This document shows, one piece after another, positions 49,988 to 59,114 of a stretch of DNA of 64,000 bases. The DNA comes from Candidatus Homeothermus arabinoxylanisolvens (lineage in GTDB: Bacteria; Bacteroidota; Bacteroidia; Bacteroidales; Muribaculaceae). Position 1 is the stretch's first letter, and every line of letters begins with the position of its first letter. The notes under the pieces were generated by a model that had not been told where the DNA came from, did no database searches, and worked only from the letters and a program-made list of their open reading frames with translations. Made by a program: the position numbers and the translations under genes. The stretch covers positions 1 to 64,000 of the forward strand of contig LUJO01000030.1 of the NCBI GenBank assembly GCA_001689405.1. Reading direction: 5' to 3'.

Positions 49988-51268
49988 TTATTTGTCGAGA
50001 GCTTGGGCTATGTCGGCAATGATGTCATCGACATTCTCGATGCCGACGGAGAAGCGGATAAGGTCGGGACGCACACCGGCCTCAAGCAGCTGCTCGTCGG
50101 TAAGTTGACGGTGCGTGTGGCTTGCCGGATGAAGCACACATGTGCGGGCGTCGGCCACATGGGTCACTATCGCGGCGAGCCGCAGGTTGTCCATAAAACG
50201 TATAGCCACATCGCGTCCTCCTTTCAGTCCGAACGACACGACTCCGCATGAGCCGCCGGGCATATATTTCTGTGCCAAGGCATGATACTTGTTGTCGGGA
50301 AGCCCGCAGTAATTGACCCAAGCCACCTTTTCGTTCTTTGACAGGTATTCGGCTACGGCCTGAGCGTTGCGGCAGTGCTGCGGCATACGCAGGTGCAGCG
50401 TTTCGAGGCCGAGATTGAGCAGAAATGCGTTCTGCGGCGACTGTATGCTGCCGAGGTCGCGCATAAGCTGGGCCGTGGCCTTGGTTATGTAGGCCATCTT
50501 GCCGAAAGCCTTCGTATAGGTAAGACCGTGGTATGACTCGTCGGGGGTGCACAGTCCGGGAAATTTCTCGGCATGGGCGTCCCAGTCAAAGTTGCCGCTG
50601 TCCACGATGGCGCCGCCCACGCTTGTAGCATGACCATCCATGTACTTTGTCGTGGAGTGTACAACTATGTCGGCGCCCCACTCAAACGGACGGCAGTTGA
50701 TAGGCGTCGGGAAGGTATTGTCGACAATCAACGGCACACCGTGACTGTGGGCTATGCGGGCAAACTTCTCGATATCCAGCACTTCGAGCGACGGATTGGA
50801 TATCGTCTCGCCGAACAGTGCCTTTGTATTCGGGCGGAAAGCCGCCGAAATCTCCTCTTCCGATGCGTCGGGATTGATAAATGTCACCTCGATGCCCAGC
50901 TTCTTCATCGTCACGGCGAAGAGATTGAATGTGCCGCCGTATATGGCCGAAGAACATACGAAGTGGTCGCCGGCCTGACATATGTTGAACAGCGCGTAGA
51001 AGTTGGCCGACTGGCCGCTGGAGGTAAGCATGGCGCCTACGCCCCCTTCGAGTGCGGCTATCTTTGCGGCCACGGCGTCATTGGTCGGATTCTGCAGGCG
51101 TGTATAGAAGTAGCCGGTATCCTCCAAATCGAAGAGGCGCGCCATCTGCTCGCTCGTGTCATATTTGAACGTGGTACTCTGGTATATGGGCAGCACACGC
51201 GGCTCTCCTTTGCCGGGTGTCCATCCCGCTTGTACACACAGTGTTTCGGGTTTCAGTTTCGTTGACAT
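49988..51268 (-). CDS. metY: O-acetylhomoserine sulfhydrylase MetY
   Basis: 426 residues. PIYQSTTFKYDTSEQMARLF, YFYTRLQNPTNDAVAAKIAA, SSGQSANFYALFNICQAGDH and the pyridoxal-phosphate lysine in ADIVVHSTTKYMDGHAT place it in the Cys/Met metabolism PLP family, and the length and the GYFYTRLQNPT motif fit MetY. It makes homocysteine from O-acetylhomoserine and sulfide. The 44-nt gap to the GH97 gene contains no SAM riboswitch. Confidence 0.93.
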   Translation of the reverse strand: MSTKLKPETLCVQAGWTPGKGEPRVLPIYQSTTFKYDTSEQMARLFDLEDTGYFYTRLQNPTNDAVAAKIAALEGGVGAMLTSSGQSANFYALFNICQAGDHFVCSSAIYGGTFNLFAVTMKKLGIEVTFINPDASEEEISAAFRPNTKALFGETISNPSLEVLDIEKFARIAHSHGVPLIVDNTFPTPINCRPFEWGADIVVHSTTKYMDGHATSVGGAIVDSGNFDWDAHAEKFPGLCTPDESYHGLTYTKAFGKMAYITKATAQLMRDLGSIQSPQNAFLLNLGLETLHLRMPQHCRNAQAVAEYLSKNEKVAWVNYCGLPDNKYHALAQKYMPGGSCGVVSFGLKGGRDVAIRFMDNLRLAAIVTHVADARTCVLHPASHTHRQLTDEQLLEAGVRPDLIRFSVGIENVDDIIADIAQALDK

Positions 51269-51312
51269 AGTTTTTGATTATATATTGATGTGTTGGTAAT
51301 CTTGTCGTTGCA

Positions 51313-53418
51313 TTACAGCGGCTTGACGCTTATCGCATAACCGCCGCCGGGAGCGGCCTTCATTTTCAGCTTTGTCTTGGCCGTAACTTTCTTTTTGGTT
51401 ATGGTATAAACCTGCGGATTGTGAAGATAATGTGCGTCGGGGGCGTCGGCATAGATGGTGGCCTCATACTTGCGCCCCTTGTCGAGGAAGTCAAGCACGA
51501 GTTCCGACTCATGACCGTTTTCAGCCGCGGTGCAGCCTATGAACCAGTCGTCGGTGCCTTTGGCTTTGCGCGCGGCCACGATGTATTGCCCCGGCTCGGC
51601 CTCAAGGTATCGGCTTTCGTCCCAGTCTACGGCCACATCCTTTATAAACTGGAAGGCGTCGAGGAAGCGGTTGTACACTTCGGGCACGTCGGCAGCCATC
51701 TGGAGAGGGCTGTACATGGTCACATACAGGGCCAGCTGACGCGCGAGCGTACTGTTGACGTTGCCGGCGCTGTGCGGGTTGACCTTCTTCATGTTCATCT
51801 CGAATATGCCGGGTGTGTAGTCCATCGGTCCGCCCTGCAGTCGGGTGAACGGGAGCACCGTGGTGTGCGAGGGCTTGTTGCCCGCAAACGACTCATACTC
51901 CGTACCTCGGGCCGACTCGTTGCCGATAAGGTTGGGATAGGTGCGGCACAATCCCGTGGGGCGCACCGCCTCATGAGCGTTGACCATGATCCTGTGCTTT
52001 GCCGCCTCGGTCACGGCATAGAGGTAGTGATTGTTCATCCACTGCCCGTAGTGATGCTCGCCGCGCGGTATTATGTTGCCCACATATCCGCTCTTGACGG
52101 CATTGTAGCCGTACTTGTCCATAAGGTCGTAGGCCGCCTGCATGTGGCGCTCGTAGTTGCGCACCGAGCTTGATGTCTCATGGTGCATCATCAGCTTCAC
52201 CCCTTTGGAATGTGCGTAGCGGTTAAGCTCCTCGATGTCAAAGTCGGGATACGGAGTCTGGAAGTCAAACACATAGTCTTTCCATTTGCCCGACCAGTCC
52301 TCCCAGCCTATATTCCAGCCCTCTACGAGCACTTGGTCAAAGCCGTGCTCGGCGGCGAAGTCTATGTACTTCTTTACATTGTCATTGTTGGCCGGATGCT
52401 GCCCGTGGGGTTTTGTCTTGGAGTAGTCGAGACTCTCAAGTTTCACCGACGGCAGGTCAAAGGTGTATGACCATTGCTTTCCGTGGCCTATCATCTCCCA
52501 CCATACGCCTATGTACTTCACCGGCTTTATCCAAGAGGTGTCGGCATAGCGGCACGGTTCGTTGAGATTGAGGATGAGATTGGACGAAAGCATGTCGCGT
52601 GCGTCATCGCTTACCATGACCGTGCGCCACGGTGTCTTGGCCGGTGCCTGAAGATAGGCCATGTTGCCCACGGCATCGGGTGTAAGCCACGACTCGAACA
52701 CCATGTTCCTGTCATCAAGGTTGAGGTGCATGCACGAGTAGTCCACGAGTGCGGCTTCATGAAGATTTATGTACAGGCCGTCGTCGGTCTTCATCTGCAA
52801 CGATGTCTGGACTCCGGTCGGCGAGAAAAGTGTCTGCGATACGTTGTCGCATATCGAGGCCTCAAGCAGCGGACGTATCTCCGACAACTTTGACTCCGTG
52901 TAGCTGTACTCCTGAGTGTCATAGTCGCCGGCTATCCACCATGCCGTGTGGTCGCCCGTCATGGCAAACTGCGAGTGCTCGGCCTTCACAATGAAGTAAA
53001 CGAGGTTGTCCTGCAGCGGAAACTCATAGCGGAAACCCATGCCGTCGTCATACACACGGAAGCGTATGTTCATGTAGCGGTCGGTCGACGGCTGGCGAAG
53101 CTCGACGAGAAGCTCGTTATAGCGGTTGCGTATGTCGCGCGACTCGCCCCATACCGGCTGCCACGTCTCGTCAAATGACGAGGTGGAGGTCTTGACTGTC
53201 TCAAAGCCGTTCATGAGGTCTTTGCCGTCGGTCAGTTCGAGGCCGAGGGTACTCGGTTTGATTACGGGCTGCCCTTTGTACGTCATAGAGTATGTGGGCA
53301 CTCCGTCTACTACGTTCATGTCTACGGTTATGTTGCCGTCAGGCGACGTTACGTCGGCGGCGGTCATCGACATAGTCGAGGCGATCGCGATAAGCGCAAA
53401 ATTCAGTAACTTTTTCAT
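51313..53418 (-). CDS. GH97 glycoside hydrolase, SusB-like (probable inverting alpha-glucosidase)
   Basis: 701 residues from the ATG at 53418, with a Sec signal (LLNFALIAIASTMSMTAAD). The N-terminal GH97 sandwich (SPDGNITVDMNVVDGVPTYS) leads to the barrel; YGYNAVKSGYVGN replaces the nucleophile-bearing VDFMD of retaining GH97, while Glu residues of the inverting type occur in VNAHEAVRPTG near 480 and NESARGTEYES near 499. That favours the inverting, calcium-dependent SusB type acting on alpha-1,4-glucans. It is divergent from the GH2 gene with a shared intergenic region and upstream of metY by 44 bases. Confidence 0.88.
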   Translation of the reverse strand: MKKLLNFALIAIASTMSMTAADVTSPDGNITVDMNVVDGVPTYSMTYKGQPVIKPSTLGLELTDGKDLMNGFETVKTSTSSFDETWQPVWGESRDIRNRYNELLVELRQPSTDRYMNIRFRVYDDGMGFRYEFPLQDNLVYFIVKAEHSQFAMTGDHTAWWIAGDYDTQEYSYTESKLSEIRPLLEASICDNVSQTLFSPTGVQTSLQMKTDDGLYINLHEAALVDYSCMHLNLDDRNMVFESWLTPDAVGNMAYLQAPAKTPWRTVMVSDDARDMLSSNLILNLNEPCRYADTSWIKPVKYIGVWWEMIGHGKQWSYTFDLPSVKLESLDYSKTKPHGQHPANNDNVKKYIDFAAEHGFDQVLVEGWNIGWEDWSGKWKDYVFDFQTPYPDFDIEELNRYAHSKGVKLMMHHETSSSVRNYERHMQAAYDLMDKYGYNAVKSGYVGNIIPRGEHHYGQWMNNHYLYAVTEAAKHRIMVNAHEAVRPTGLCRTYPNLIGNESARGTEYESFAGNKPSHTTVLPFTRLQGGPMDYTPGIFEMNMKKVNPHSAGNVNSTLARQLALYVTMYSPLQMAADVPEVYNRFLDAFQFIKDVAVDWDESRYLEAEPGQYIVAARKAKGTDDWFIGCTAAENGHESELVLDFLDKGRKYEATIYADAPDAHYLHNPQVYTITKKKVTAKTKLKMKAAPGGGYAISVKPL

Positions 53419-53449
53419 ATGCACGGTTGTGTATAAATCAGTGGTGATG

Positions 53450-53457
53450 CAAAAATA
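53450..53457 (-). promoter_or_regulatory. GH97 -7 promoter element (TATTTTTG)
   Basis: On the minus strand TATTTTTG fits TAnnTTTG, 31 bases upstream of the GH97 start. Confidence 0.5.
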
Positions 53458-53513
53458 CGCAATTTTATCCGTTTACAGTGAGTACAATCCGTTATAATTA
53501 CGTATTATTTATG

Positions 53514-53521
53514 TAACTTTG
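53514..53521 (+). promoter_or_regulatory. GH2 -7 promoter element (TAACTTTG)
   Basis: TAACTTTG fits TAnnTTTG, 27 bases upstream of the GH2 ATG. GH97 and GH2 promoters are back to back within 72 bases, so one regulator could serve both. Confidence 0.55.
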
Positions 53522-53548
53522 TTTACTAACCCGTATAACCGAATCATT

Positions 53549-55957
53549 ATGTACCGATTTATTGCACTGGCGGCTATGCTGCTGTCGTTTGTTATTTCAT
53601 CACACGGAGCTTATCTTAAAAACCGTTCATTTGACAACGGATGGCGGTTCTCGCTTGACGCCGACTCAACCGCGCTCGCTCCCGGCTATGACGACTCGTC
53701 ATGGCGCATTGTCGACCTGCCCCACGACTGGAGCGTGGAGGGCGCCTTTGACCGCAATGCTCCGGCCGGCAACGACGGCGGCTATCTGCCCACAGGCATA
53801 GGTTGGTACCGCCATAGTTTTGAATACAATCCAAATGAGGAGTGCGACCGTGTGCTGCTGTATTTCGAGGGAGTCTACATGAACTCCGAGGTGTGGGTCA
53901 ACGGACACCGTGCCGGCGGCCGCCCCTACGGCTACTCGTCGTTTTACATCGACATAGCGCCCTACCTGAAGCCCGGTCCCGACAACGTCATAGCCGTCAA
54001 GGTCGATAATTCGGCACAGAAAAACTGCCGCTGGTACTCCGGTTCGGGCATATACCGCAGCGTGTACTATACGCAGGCTCCGAGAGTGGAGATAATACCG
54101 GAGTCGATGGTCATCACCACTCCTGTGGTGACGGCCGACAGCGCACGCGTCGAAGTAAGGATGCTTGTCGAGAACCGCACCGACACCGTGGCCTCGCTCA
54201 AAGCCTCGTTCAACTCGCTGTGCCGTCATCGCGACATGCTCACGATTGAAAAGAGCTTTACCGCCGCGCCTCATGACACAACCGAGGTCAGCGTATCGTT
54301 TACCGTCGATAACCCCGCGCTGTGGTCGCCCGACTCGCCGGAGGCTTACTTTATGATGACCTATTTAAACCAGAACGGACGTAACATAGACATGAACCAT
54401 AGCATTTACGGGCTGCGCCGGTTTGAATACTCGGCCGACAAGGGACTCCTGCTTAACGGAAAGCCCATAGTGCTGTCGGGCGCATGCGTGCACCACGACA
54501 ACGGCATACTCGGAGCGCGCAGCTACAGTGACGCCGAATGGCGCAAGGCACGCATGCTCAAAAAGGCGGGGTTCAACGCCGTGCGCACGAGCCACAATCC
54601 TCCCGCCGCCGATTTTCTCGACGCATGCGACGCTCTGGGACTCATAGTTATCGACGAGGCTTTTGACGGATGGCGCTCGTCGAAGACCGCCCATGATTAC
54701 GCTGAGCTTTTCGACGAGTGGGCAGTCGAGGATGTGAAGGCTATGGTGATGCGCGACCGCAATCATCCGTCCATACTGGCTTGGAGCATAGGCAACGAGA
54801 TCATAGAGCGCAAGTCGCCCGAGGCGGTCAGGACCGCACGGCTGCTTGCCGAGACCTGCCGCAGGTATGACCCGACACGCCCGGTGACGTCGGCGCTCGC
54901 ATCGTGGGACAGCGACTGGGAAATCTACGACCCGCTGGCCGCCGAACATGACATAACAGGCTACAACTACATGATACACAAGTCGGAGAGCGACCATGAA
55001 CGTGTGCCGTCGCGCGTCATGTGGCAGACGGAGTCTTATCCGCGCGACGCCTTCTCCAACTGGGTCAAGGTCAACGACAATCCTTACATAATAGGCGACT
55101 TCGTGTGGACAGGCATAGACTACCTCGGTGAGTCGGGCATAGGACGCTACTTCTACGAAGGCCAGACCGAGGGCGAGCACTTCGAGCGCGACCAATGGCC
55201 GTGGCACGGCTCATACTGCGGCGACATCGACCTCATCGGTACCCGCAAGCCCGTGTCACACTACCGTCAGGCGCTTTACGACACAGACTCCGCAAGAGTA
55301 TACATAGCCGTGCGTGAGCCTGACGGCTACCGCGGCAAGATAAAGGAGACGATGTGGGGTGTGTATCCTACATGGGAGTCATGGACATGGCCGGGCCACG
55401 AGGGAAAGCCGGTGGACGTAGAGGTCGTGTCGCGCTGTCCGAAAGTGAGGCTGTATGTCAATGGCCAAGCGGCCGGCGAGGCTGCCATGAACCGCGGCAA
55501 CGGCTTCCGGGCCGTGTTCAAGGTGCCTTACGAGCCGGGCAGCATAAGGGCCGTGGGGCTGGATGCCGCCGGAAAGGAGACCGGAGTTGGATCTGACACC
55601 CTGCACACCGCAGGCGCTCCGGCAGCCATAAGGCTTACCCTCGACCGCACCGGGCTTAGTTACAAAGATTTGGCCTACGTGCTCGCAGAGATAGTCGATG
55701 ACCGGGGAAATGTCGTGCCCGATGCGTCCAACCGCCTTACGTTTGAAGTCAACGTGGCCGGACACATACTCGCTACCGGAAGCGCCGACATGACGAGCGG
55801 TCATGTGTATACCGACAATGTGTGCGATGCTTGGAAAGGACGCGCGTTGTGCGTGCTGAAGTCAGGTACCGGCGCCGGAGACATAACACTGCGCGTAACA
55901 TCGCCGGGACTTATCGACGCCACGGCCACTCTCGAGAGGATTAGAACTATCCGCTGA
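53549..55957 (+). CDS. GH2 glycoside hydrolase, probable beta-galactosidase
   Basis: 802 residues from the ATG at 53549, with a Sec signal (FIALAAMLLSFVISSHGAYL). Domains: sugar-binding jellyroll (FDNGWRFSLDADS; LPHDWSVEGAFDR; GWYRHSFEYNP), Ig-like domain, TIM barrel and C-terminal DUF4982-type beta domains. Acid/base Glu in WSIGNEIIERK near 416 and nucleophile Glu in WQTESYPRDAF near 494. The FVWTGIDYLGES motif is typical of Bacteroides exo-acting GH2 enzymes. It would release galactose (or a related terminal sugar) in the periplasm. It shares a divergent promoter region with the GH97 gene and may complement the GH5/GH31 locus. Confidence 0.88.
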   Translation: MYRFIALAAMLLSFVISSHGAYLKNRSFDNGWRFSLDADSTALAPGYDDSSWRIVDLPHDWSVEGAFDRNAPAGNDGGYLPTGIGWYRHSFEYNPNEECDRVLLYFEGVYMNSEVWVNGHRAGGRPYGYSSFYIDIAPYLKPGPDNVIAVKVDNSAQKNCRWYSGSGIYRSVYYTQAPRVEIIPESMVITTPVVTADSARVEVRMLVENRTDTVASLKASFNSLCRHRDMLTIEKSFTAAPHDTTEVSVSFTVDNPALWSPDSPEAYFMMTYLNQNGRNIDMNHSIYGLRRFEYSADKGLLLNGKPIVLSGACVHHDNGILGARSYSDAEWRKARMLKKAGFNAVRTSHNPPAADFLDACDALGLIVIDEAFDGWRSSKTAHDYAELFDEWAVEDVKAMVMRDRNHPSILAWSIGNEIIERKSPEAVRTARLLAETCRRYDPTRPVTSALASWDSDWEIYDPLAAEHDITGYNYMIHKSESDHERVPSRVMWQTESYPRDAFSNWVKVNDNPYIIGDFVWTGIDYLGESGIGRYFYEGQTEGEHFERDQWPWHGSYCGDIDLIGTRKPVSHYRQALYDTDSARVYIAVREPDGYRGKIKETMWGVYPTWESWTWPGHEGKPVDVEVVSRCPKVRLYVNGQAAGEAAMNRGNGFRAVFKVPYEPGSIRAVGLDAAGKETGVGSDTLHTAGAPAAIRLTLDRTGLSYKDLAYVLAEIVDDRGNVVPDASNRLTFEVNVAGHILATGSADMTSGHVYTDNVCDAWKGRALCVLKSGTGAGDITLRVTSPGLIDATATLERIRTIR

Positions 55958-55972
55958 CGCCACAGCCGGCGT

Positions 55973-56950
55973 TCAGGCCGTGTGGGCCAGAAGCCACGCC
56001 ACATAGCCGACGTAGCACAGTGTCAGCACCGCGCCCTCGGCGCGTGTGATGGTACGCTGACGGAAAAACCAGCCAAACACCCAGAAAAGCAGACTCGCGC
56101 CGGTGAGCGTGAGCAGGTCCACGTTGCCTATGCCGCCGAACGGCAGCGGCCTTATCGTGGCCGTACAGCCGAGTACGAGAAATATGTTGAAGATGTTGCT
56201 GCCGATGACGTTGCCCAGCGCTATGCCGGTCTTGCCCTTGAGCGCCGCGGTGACCGAGGTGGCCAGCTCCGGAAGCGACGTGCCGGCGGCCACTATAGTA
56301 AGACCGATGACGGCATCGCTCACGCCGAGCCCCGAAGCTATGCCCGAGGCGCCGGCTACGAAACGGTCGCCGCCGTATATAAGTCCGGCAAGACCGCCTA
56401 TGACCCACAGAGCCGATTTCCACACAGGCATGGCGGGTGTCGAGGGGTTGTCAACCGCCTCATCGCCCGTGGCTCCGGCAGAAGTGGCCTGCGAGAAAGT
56501 GTAGCGCATGAAGATGGCGAAAAACATCAATAACAATATGCCGTCGGCGCGTGTCACCGTCGGTGCGGCGCTTCCGTCAAGCAACGGCGTGTTGCCTATG
56601 ACGAGCAGTACTACCGACGACAGCATGACGAGCGGTATCTCGTTGGTCATTATGCTCCGCTCTATCTTTATAGGCGCCACCAGAGCGGTCACTCCTATTA
56701 TGACAAGTATGTTGAATATGTTGCTGCCGACCACATTGCCTATGGCAAGCTCGGCGCTTCCCTGAAAAGCCGATACCATGCTTATGACCAGCTCCGGCGC
56801 CGATGTGCCGAAAGCCACCACAGTGAGTCCGATAACAAGGTCCGATACGCCCCAGCGTTTGGCAATTGCCGACGCTCCGTCGGTCAGAGCATTGGCGCCG
56901 ACCAGAATCAGCACAAGCCCCAAGATTAAAAATACAATGTCGAGCAACAT
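55973..56950 (-). CDS. CaCA-family calcium/sodium antiporter
   Basis: 325 residues with about ten membrane helices in two inverted halves. Each half has its alpha repeat: LVIGLTVVAFGTSAPELVIS near 45 and AVIGLTIVAAGTSLPELATS near 210, with GNVVGSNIFNILVI and GNVIGSNIFNIFLV following. It exchanges Ca2+ for Na+ (or H+) across the inner membrane. It is convergent with GH2 (15 bases apart) and has its own -7 box upstream. Confidence 0.92.
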   Translation of the reverse strand: MLLDIVFLILGLVLILVGANALTDGASAIAKRWGVSDLVIGLTVVAFGTSAPELVISMVSAFQGSAELAIGNVVGSNIFNILVIIGVTALVAPIKIERSIMTNEIPLVMLSSVVLLVIGNTPLLDGSAAPTVTRADGILLLMFFAIFMRYTFSQATSAGATGDEAVDNPSTPAMPVWKSALWVIGGLAGLIYGGDRFVAGASGIASGLGVSDAVIGLTIVAAGTSLPELATSVTAALKGKTGIALGNVIGSNIFNIFLVLGCTATIRPLPFGGIGNVDLLTLTGASLLFWVFGWFFRQRTITRAEGAVLTLCYVGYVAWLLAHTA

Positions 56951-56971
56951 AACAACTTATTTTTGTTGCGC

Positions 56972-56979
56972 AAAGGTAA
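56972..56979 (-). promoter_or_regulatory. Antiporter -7 promoter element (TACCTTTG)
   Basis: On the minus strand TACCTTTG matches TAnnTTTG, 21 bases upstream of the ATG. Between here and the peptide stop at 57034 lie two copies of ATTAGTCTAAT (56985-56995 and 57011-57021) and related TTAGTC/CTAAT runs. Confidence 0.55.
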
Positions 56980-57033
56980 TAAAATTAGTCTAATTGGGCT
57001 AATAGGACTAATTAGTCTAATAGAATCATTTGC

Positions 57034-57165
57034 TCAGGAGCGGGCGAGTTTTTTGAGTTGTGCCGGAGTAAGCCGGGTGTGCTTGTCAGAGAAGTGTATC
57101 TTGTTAAGCTCGGCAGCCGTAAGCACTTTGGCTCCGGTCAATACGGGACGTGGTATATGTTTCAT
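57034..57165 (-). CDS. 43-residue basic peptide, last gene of the VKOR-thioredoxin operon
   Basis: The minus strand from the ATG at 57165 reads MKHIPRPVLTGAKVLTAAEL, NKIHFSDKHTRLTPAQLKKL, ARS and stop. It begins 20 bases after the stop of the VKOR gene. It has no Cys, no GG leader cleavage site and no obvious signal; it is basic, with a Pro-containing head and an amphipathic tail. The gene is too short for usual ORF cut-offs. Its position suggests it is a substrate, product or regulator of the upstream redox proteins, for example a precursor peptide. A remnant or chance frame is possible, but the codon usage looks coding and no overlapping frame competes. Confidence 0.55.
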   Translation of the reverse strand: MKHIPRPVLTGAKVLTAAELNKIHFSDKHTRLTPAQLKKLARS

Positions 57166-57185
57166 AATCAAACATGTATATAGGT

Positions 57186-58184
57186 TTACGACTCCGACTT
57201 GTCAATAAGCGGCATAAGCCGGTTCAGGCCGAGCAGCACCGTAAGATATGCGGCTCCCAGAACAAAGAATTGGATCCTCAGCGGGAAAATATCTTTAAAC
57301 CAACCGCCGCCGAGATAACAGAAGAAGAGCAGCCACAGCGTACACTGCACACTCACGCACAACGTGCACCATATCTTGGCGCGGAATTTCTGATACCATA
57401 TGCTCCAGAACGTGAACGGCAGGCAGCACACGTTGCACAGGGCAAGATAACATGTCCACCGGGGAAAGAGGAGCAGCGTCATAAGGCTCACGCTGAAATA
57501 GGCAAATCCGACTTCGCTCCAGCCGAATATGCCGAAAAACTTGGACGCCTTTGTCGCAAGTATACTGTCGCAACCGCCCTGCTGGAGAACGCCGCACACC
57601 CTGTCGGCCGCACGGTTCTGTATCTTCAGGCTCTTCTGCACAAGCATGTAGGTGAGATACAGTCCCGCTATGTCGAGAAGAGTGACAAGCACTGTCGAAA
57701 TATGCCGGTACAGTCCGTTGCCTACAAACATGTACAGATACAGAAATATGGCGCCGGCTGCCAGCACCCACTTCTTGGCGCGGGCTATAAACAGATCGCG
57801 GCGATGCTCCGCAAGCGACGGTTCGACCGACTTTTCATCGGGAAAAGCCAAAAACACAATGCCGTTCCACGCCTGCATGAAGCTGTCAAGCGACATGCTT
57901 TCGTTCACGCCTTCGGTCATGTAGCCCACCCTGTCGCCGTCTATCGACGTGACAATGACGAAGCCGCCTCCCGTACGGGCGAGAAATGGAGGAGTGAGCC
58001 GTGATATCTCGCTTTTGTCGGCAAGCTGCACTCCCTCGCTCTCAATGCCGTAGCTCTGCAGCAACTTGGAGAATCCGAAGAGCGACCTGAAAGGCATGGA
58101 GCGGTACCGGCTGTCGGAATAAGCCTTTGTATAGGGCACGCCCAACGCCTCAAGAAAGTCGGAAAATACCGTCGTCTCGGCCAT
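57186..58184 (-). CDS. VKOR-type membrane oxidoreductase with degenerate C39-like N-terminal domain
   Basis: 332 residues from the ATG at 58184. Residues 1-125 resemble a C39 peptidase-like domain (FLEALGVPYTKAY; LLQSYGIESEGVQLAD; GFVIVTSIDGDRVGYM) but lack the catalytic Cys and the His of GHFVV (here TGGGFVIV), so it is probably a binding, not a cutting, domain. A membrane part follows with VKOR features: Cys pair in VCGVLQQGGCDSILA, then SEVGFAYFSVS, and a redox CTLC motif near 274 (WCTLCVSVQC). It should re-oxidise a periplasmic thioredoxin by passing electrons to quinone. It starts 12 bases after the thioredoxin gene. Confidence 0.8.
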   Translation of the reverse strand: MAETTVFSDFLEALGVPYTKAYSDSRYRSMPFRSLFGFSKLLQSYGIESEGVQLADKSEISRLTPPFLARTGGGFVIVTSIDGDRVGYMTEGVNESMSLDSFMQAWNGIVFLAFPDEKSVEPSLAEHRRDLFIARAKKWVLAAGAIFLYLYMFVGNGLYRHISTVLVTLLDIAGLYLTYMLVQKSLKIQNRAADRVCGVLQQGGCDSILATKASKFFGIFGWSEVGFAYFSVSLMTLLLFPRWTCYLALCNVCCLPFTFWSIWYQKFRAKIWCTLCVSVQCTLWLLFFCYLGGGWFKDIFPLRIQFFVLGAAYLTVLLGLNRLMPLIDKSES

Positions 58185-58196
58185 AATGAACAATGA

Positions 58197-58490
58197 TTAT
58201 ACGTATGACTCCACTTGATGCAGCAGTGTCTCGCCGTCCATCTCTCCGGCATGGCGCCACACTTCGCGGCCATCCTTGTAGATGATGAACGCGGGTATGG
58301 TGTCGACATGTTCACGGCTTGCGAGCGACTTGTTTTCGTCTATGTCAAACTGATATACCTGCGCATTACCTTCAAGCAACTCCTTCACCTGCTCTACCAC
58401 CGGCATCATATGACGGCAGTGGGGGCACCATGATGCATAAAACTCCACCAGCACCACGGCGTTTCCGTTGATAATTTCGTTATAATCCAT
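58197..58490 (-). CDS. Small thioredoxin (CPHC active site)
   Basis: 97 residues with a complete thioredoxin fold and no signal peptide: VVLVEFYASWCPHCRHMMPV, VYQFDIDENKSLA and DTIPAFIIYKDGREVWRHAG (cis-Pro in TIPAF). WCPHC replaces the usual WCGPC and is the more oxidising DsbA-like pair. It is the first gene of the operon with the VKOR-type protein and the small peptide, and is probably cytoplasmic unless exported by another route. Confidence 0.9.
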   Translation of the reverse strand: MDYNEIINGNAVVLVEFYASWCPHCRHMMPVVEQVKELLEGNAQVYQFDIDENKSLASREHVDTIPAFIIYKDGREVWRHAGEMDGETLLHQVESYV

Positions 58491-58515
58491 AATATATCCG
58501 CTATTTGGTTATCGT

Positions 58516-58557
58516 AAAAAGAAAACGCCGGGAGACTGTTATGGTTGACCCCCGGCG
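58516..58557 (-). terminator. Terminator of the small phage-side genes
   Basis: On the minus strand CGCCGGG...CCCGGCG is followed by TTTTCTTTTT, a strong intrinsic terminator 77 bases past the stop at 58634. Confidence 0.75.
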
Positions 58558-58633
58558 ATGCTTTTAACGTCCATTAAAACGTGTCAGCCGCCAAACAGGG
58601 TCGAACTGTCAGAATGCAGCCGATTGACAGGTG

Positions 58634-59095
58634 CTATCGGTGAGGTCTTATACGCAGTTCAGGCGACGCGGAGCACAGACTGTTGAGCGAGGCCACGGCC
58701 GAAAGGGCCTCCGCGCGGTATCGCTGAGCCATCGTGTCGTCGACACCGATAAAGCAAGTGTGCATGGCATACGCCACCACCGCGTCGCGCAGGGTGTGGC
58801 GCAGCAGGTCGAGTCGGTGTCGGGCGGTGTCGGAGCTTACTTTCAGCGTCACTCCTATACACTCGTCGCCGCCAAGGTCTATGTCGGACATGACCGAAAG
58901 CATATGCAGCGACGTGAATATGAACGCGCTCTTCAAGGCGGGTATGAGCGCCTCTTCGTTGTCGGGCACAATCATCGGCGGCAGCGGCTTGTCCTCGGGC
59001 GAAAGATAGCTGTGCAGCGCCGAAGCCGCATATATGTCACGTGCCATGTCGGAGTAGTCAAGCGCTACCGCGACTTCCTCATAGTATGTATTCAT
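58634..59095 (-). CDS. Unknown protein of the phage-associated segment
   Basis: 153 residues, predicted mainly helical, no signal or membrane helix. Motifs such as YYEEVAVALDYSDMARDIYA, SAFIFTSLHMLSVMSDIDLG and LLRHTLRDAVVAYAMHTCF do not match a family I know. It follows another unknown gene by 19 bases and is ended by a strong terminator. Location beside a terminase suggests a phage-derived structural or regulatory protein. Confidence 0.6.
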   Translation of the reverse strand: MNTYYEEVAVALDYSDMARDIYAASALHSYLSPEDKPLPPMIVPDNEEALIPALKSAFIFTSLHMLSVMSDIDLGGDECIGVTLKVSSDTARHRLDLLRHTLRDAVVAYAMHTCFIGVDDTMAQRYRAEALSAVASLNSLCSASPELRIRPHR

Positions 59096-59114
59096 GAAAG
59101 ATATGGATTTATTG

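Noticed and set aside
51269..51312. SAM riboswitch near metY
   Set aside because: The metY leader side holds only 44 bases on the GH97 side, in the wrong position, and no SAM aptamer pattern is visible.
56985..57021. Regulatory site made of two ATTAGTCTAAT copies
   Set aside because: The surrounding sequence is a low-complexity run of TTAGTC/CTAAT words, common in intergenic DNA of this type, and no regulator is implied.
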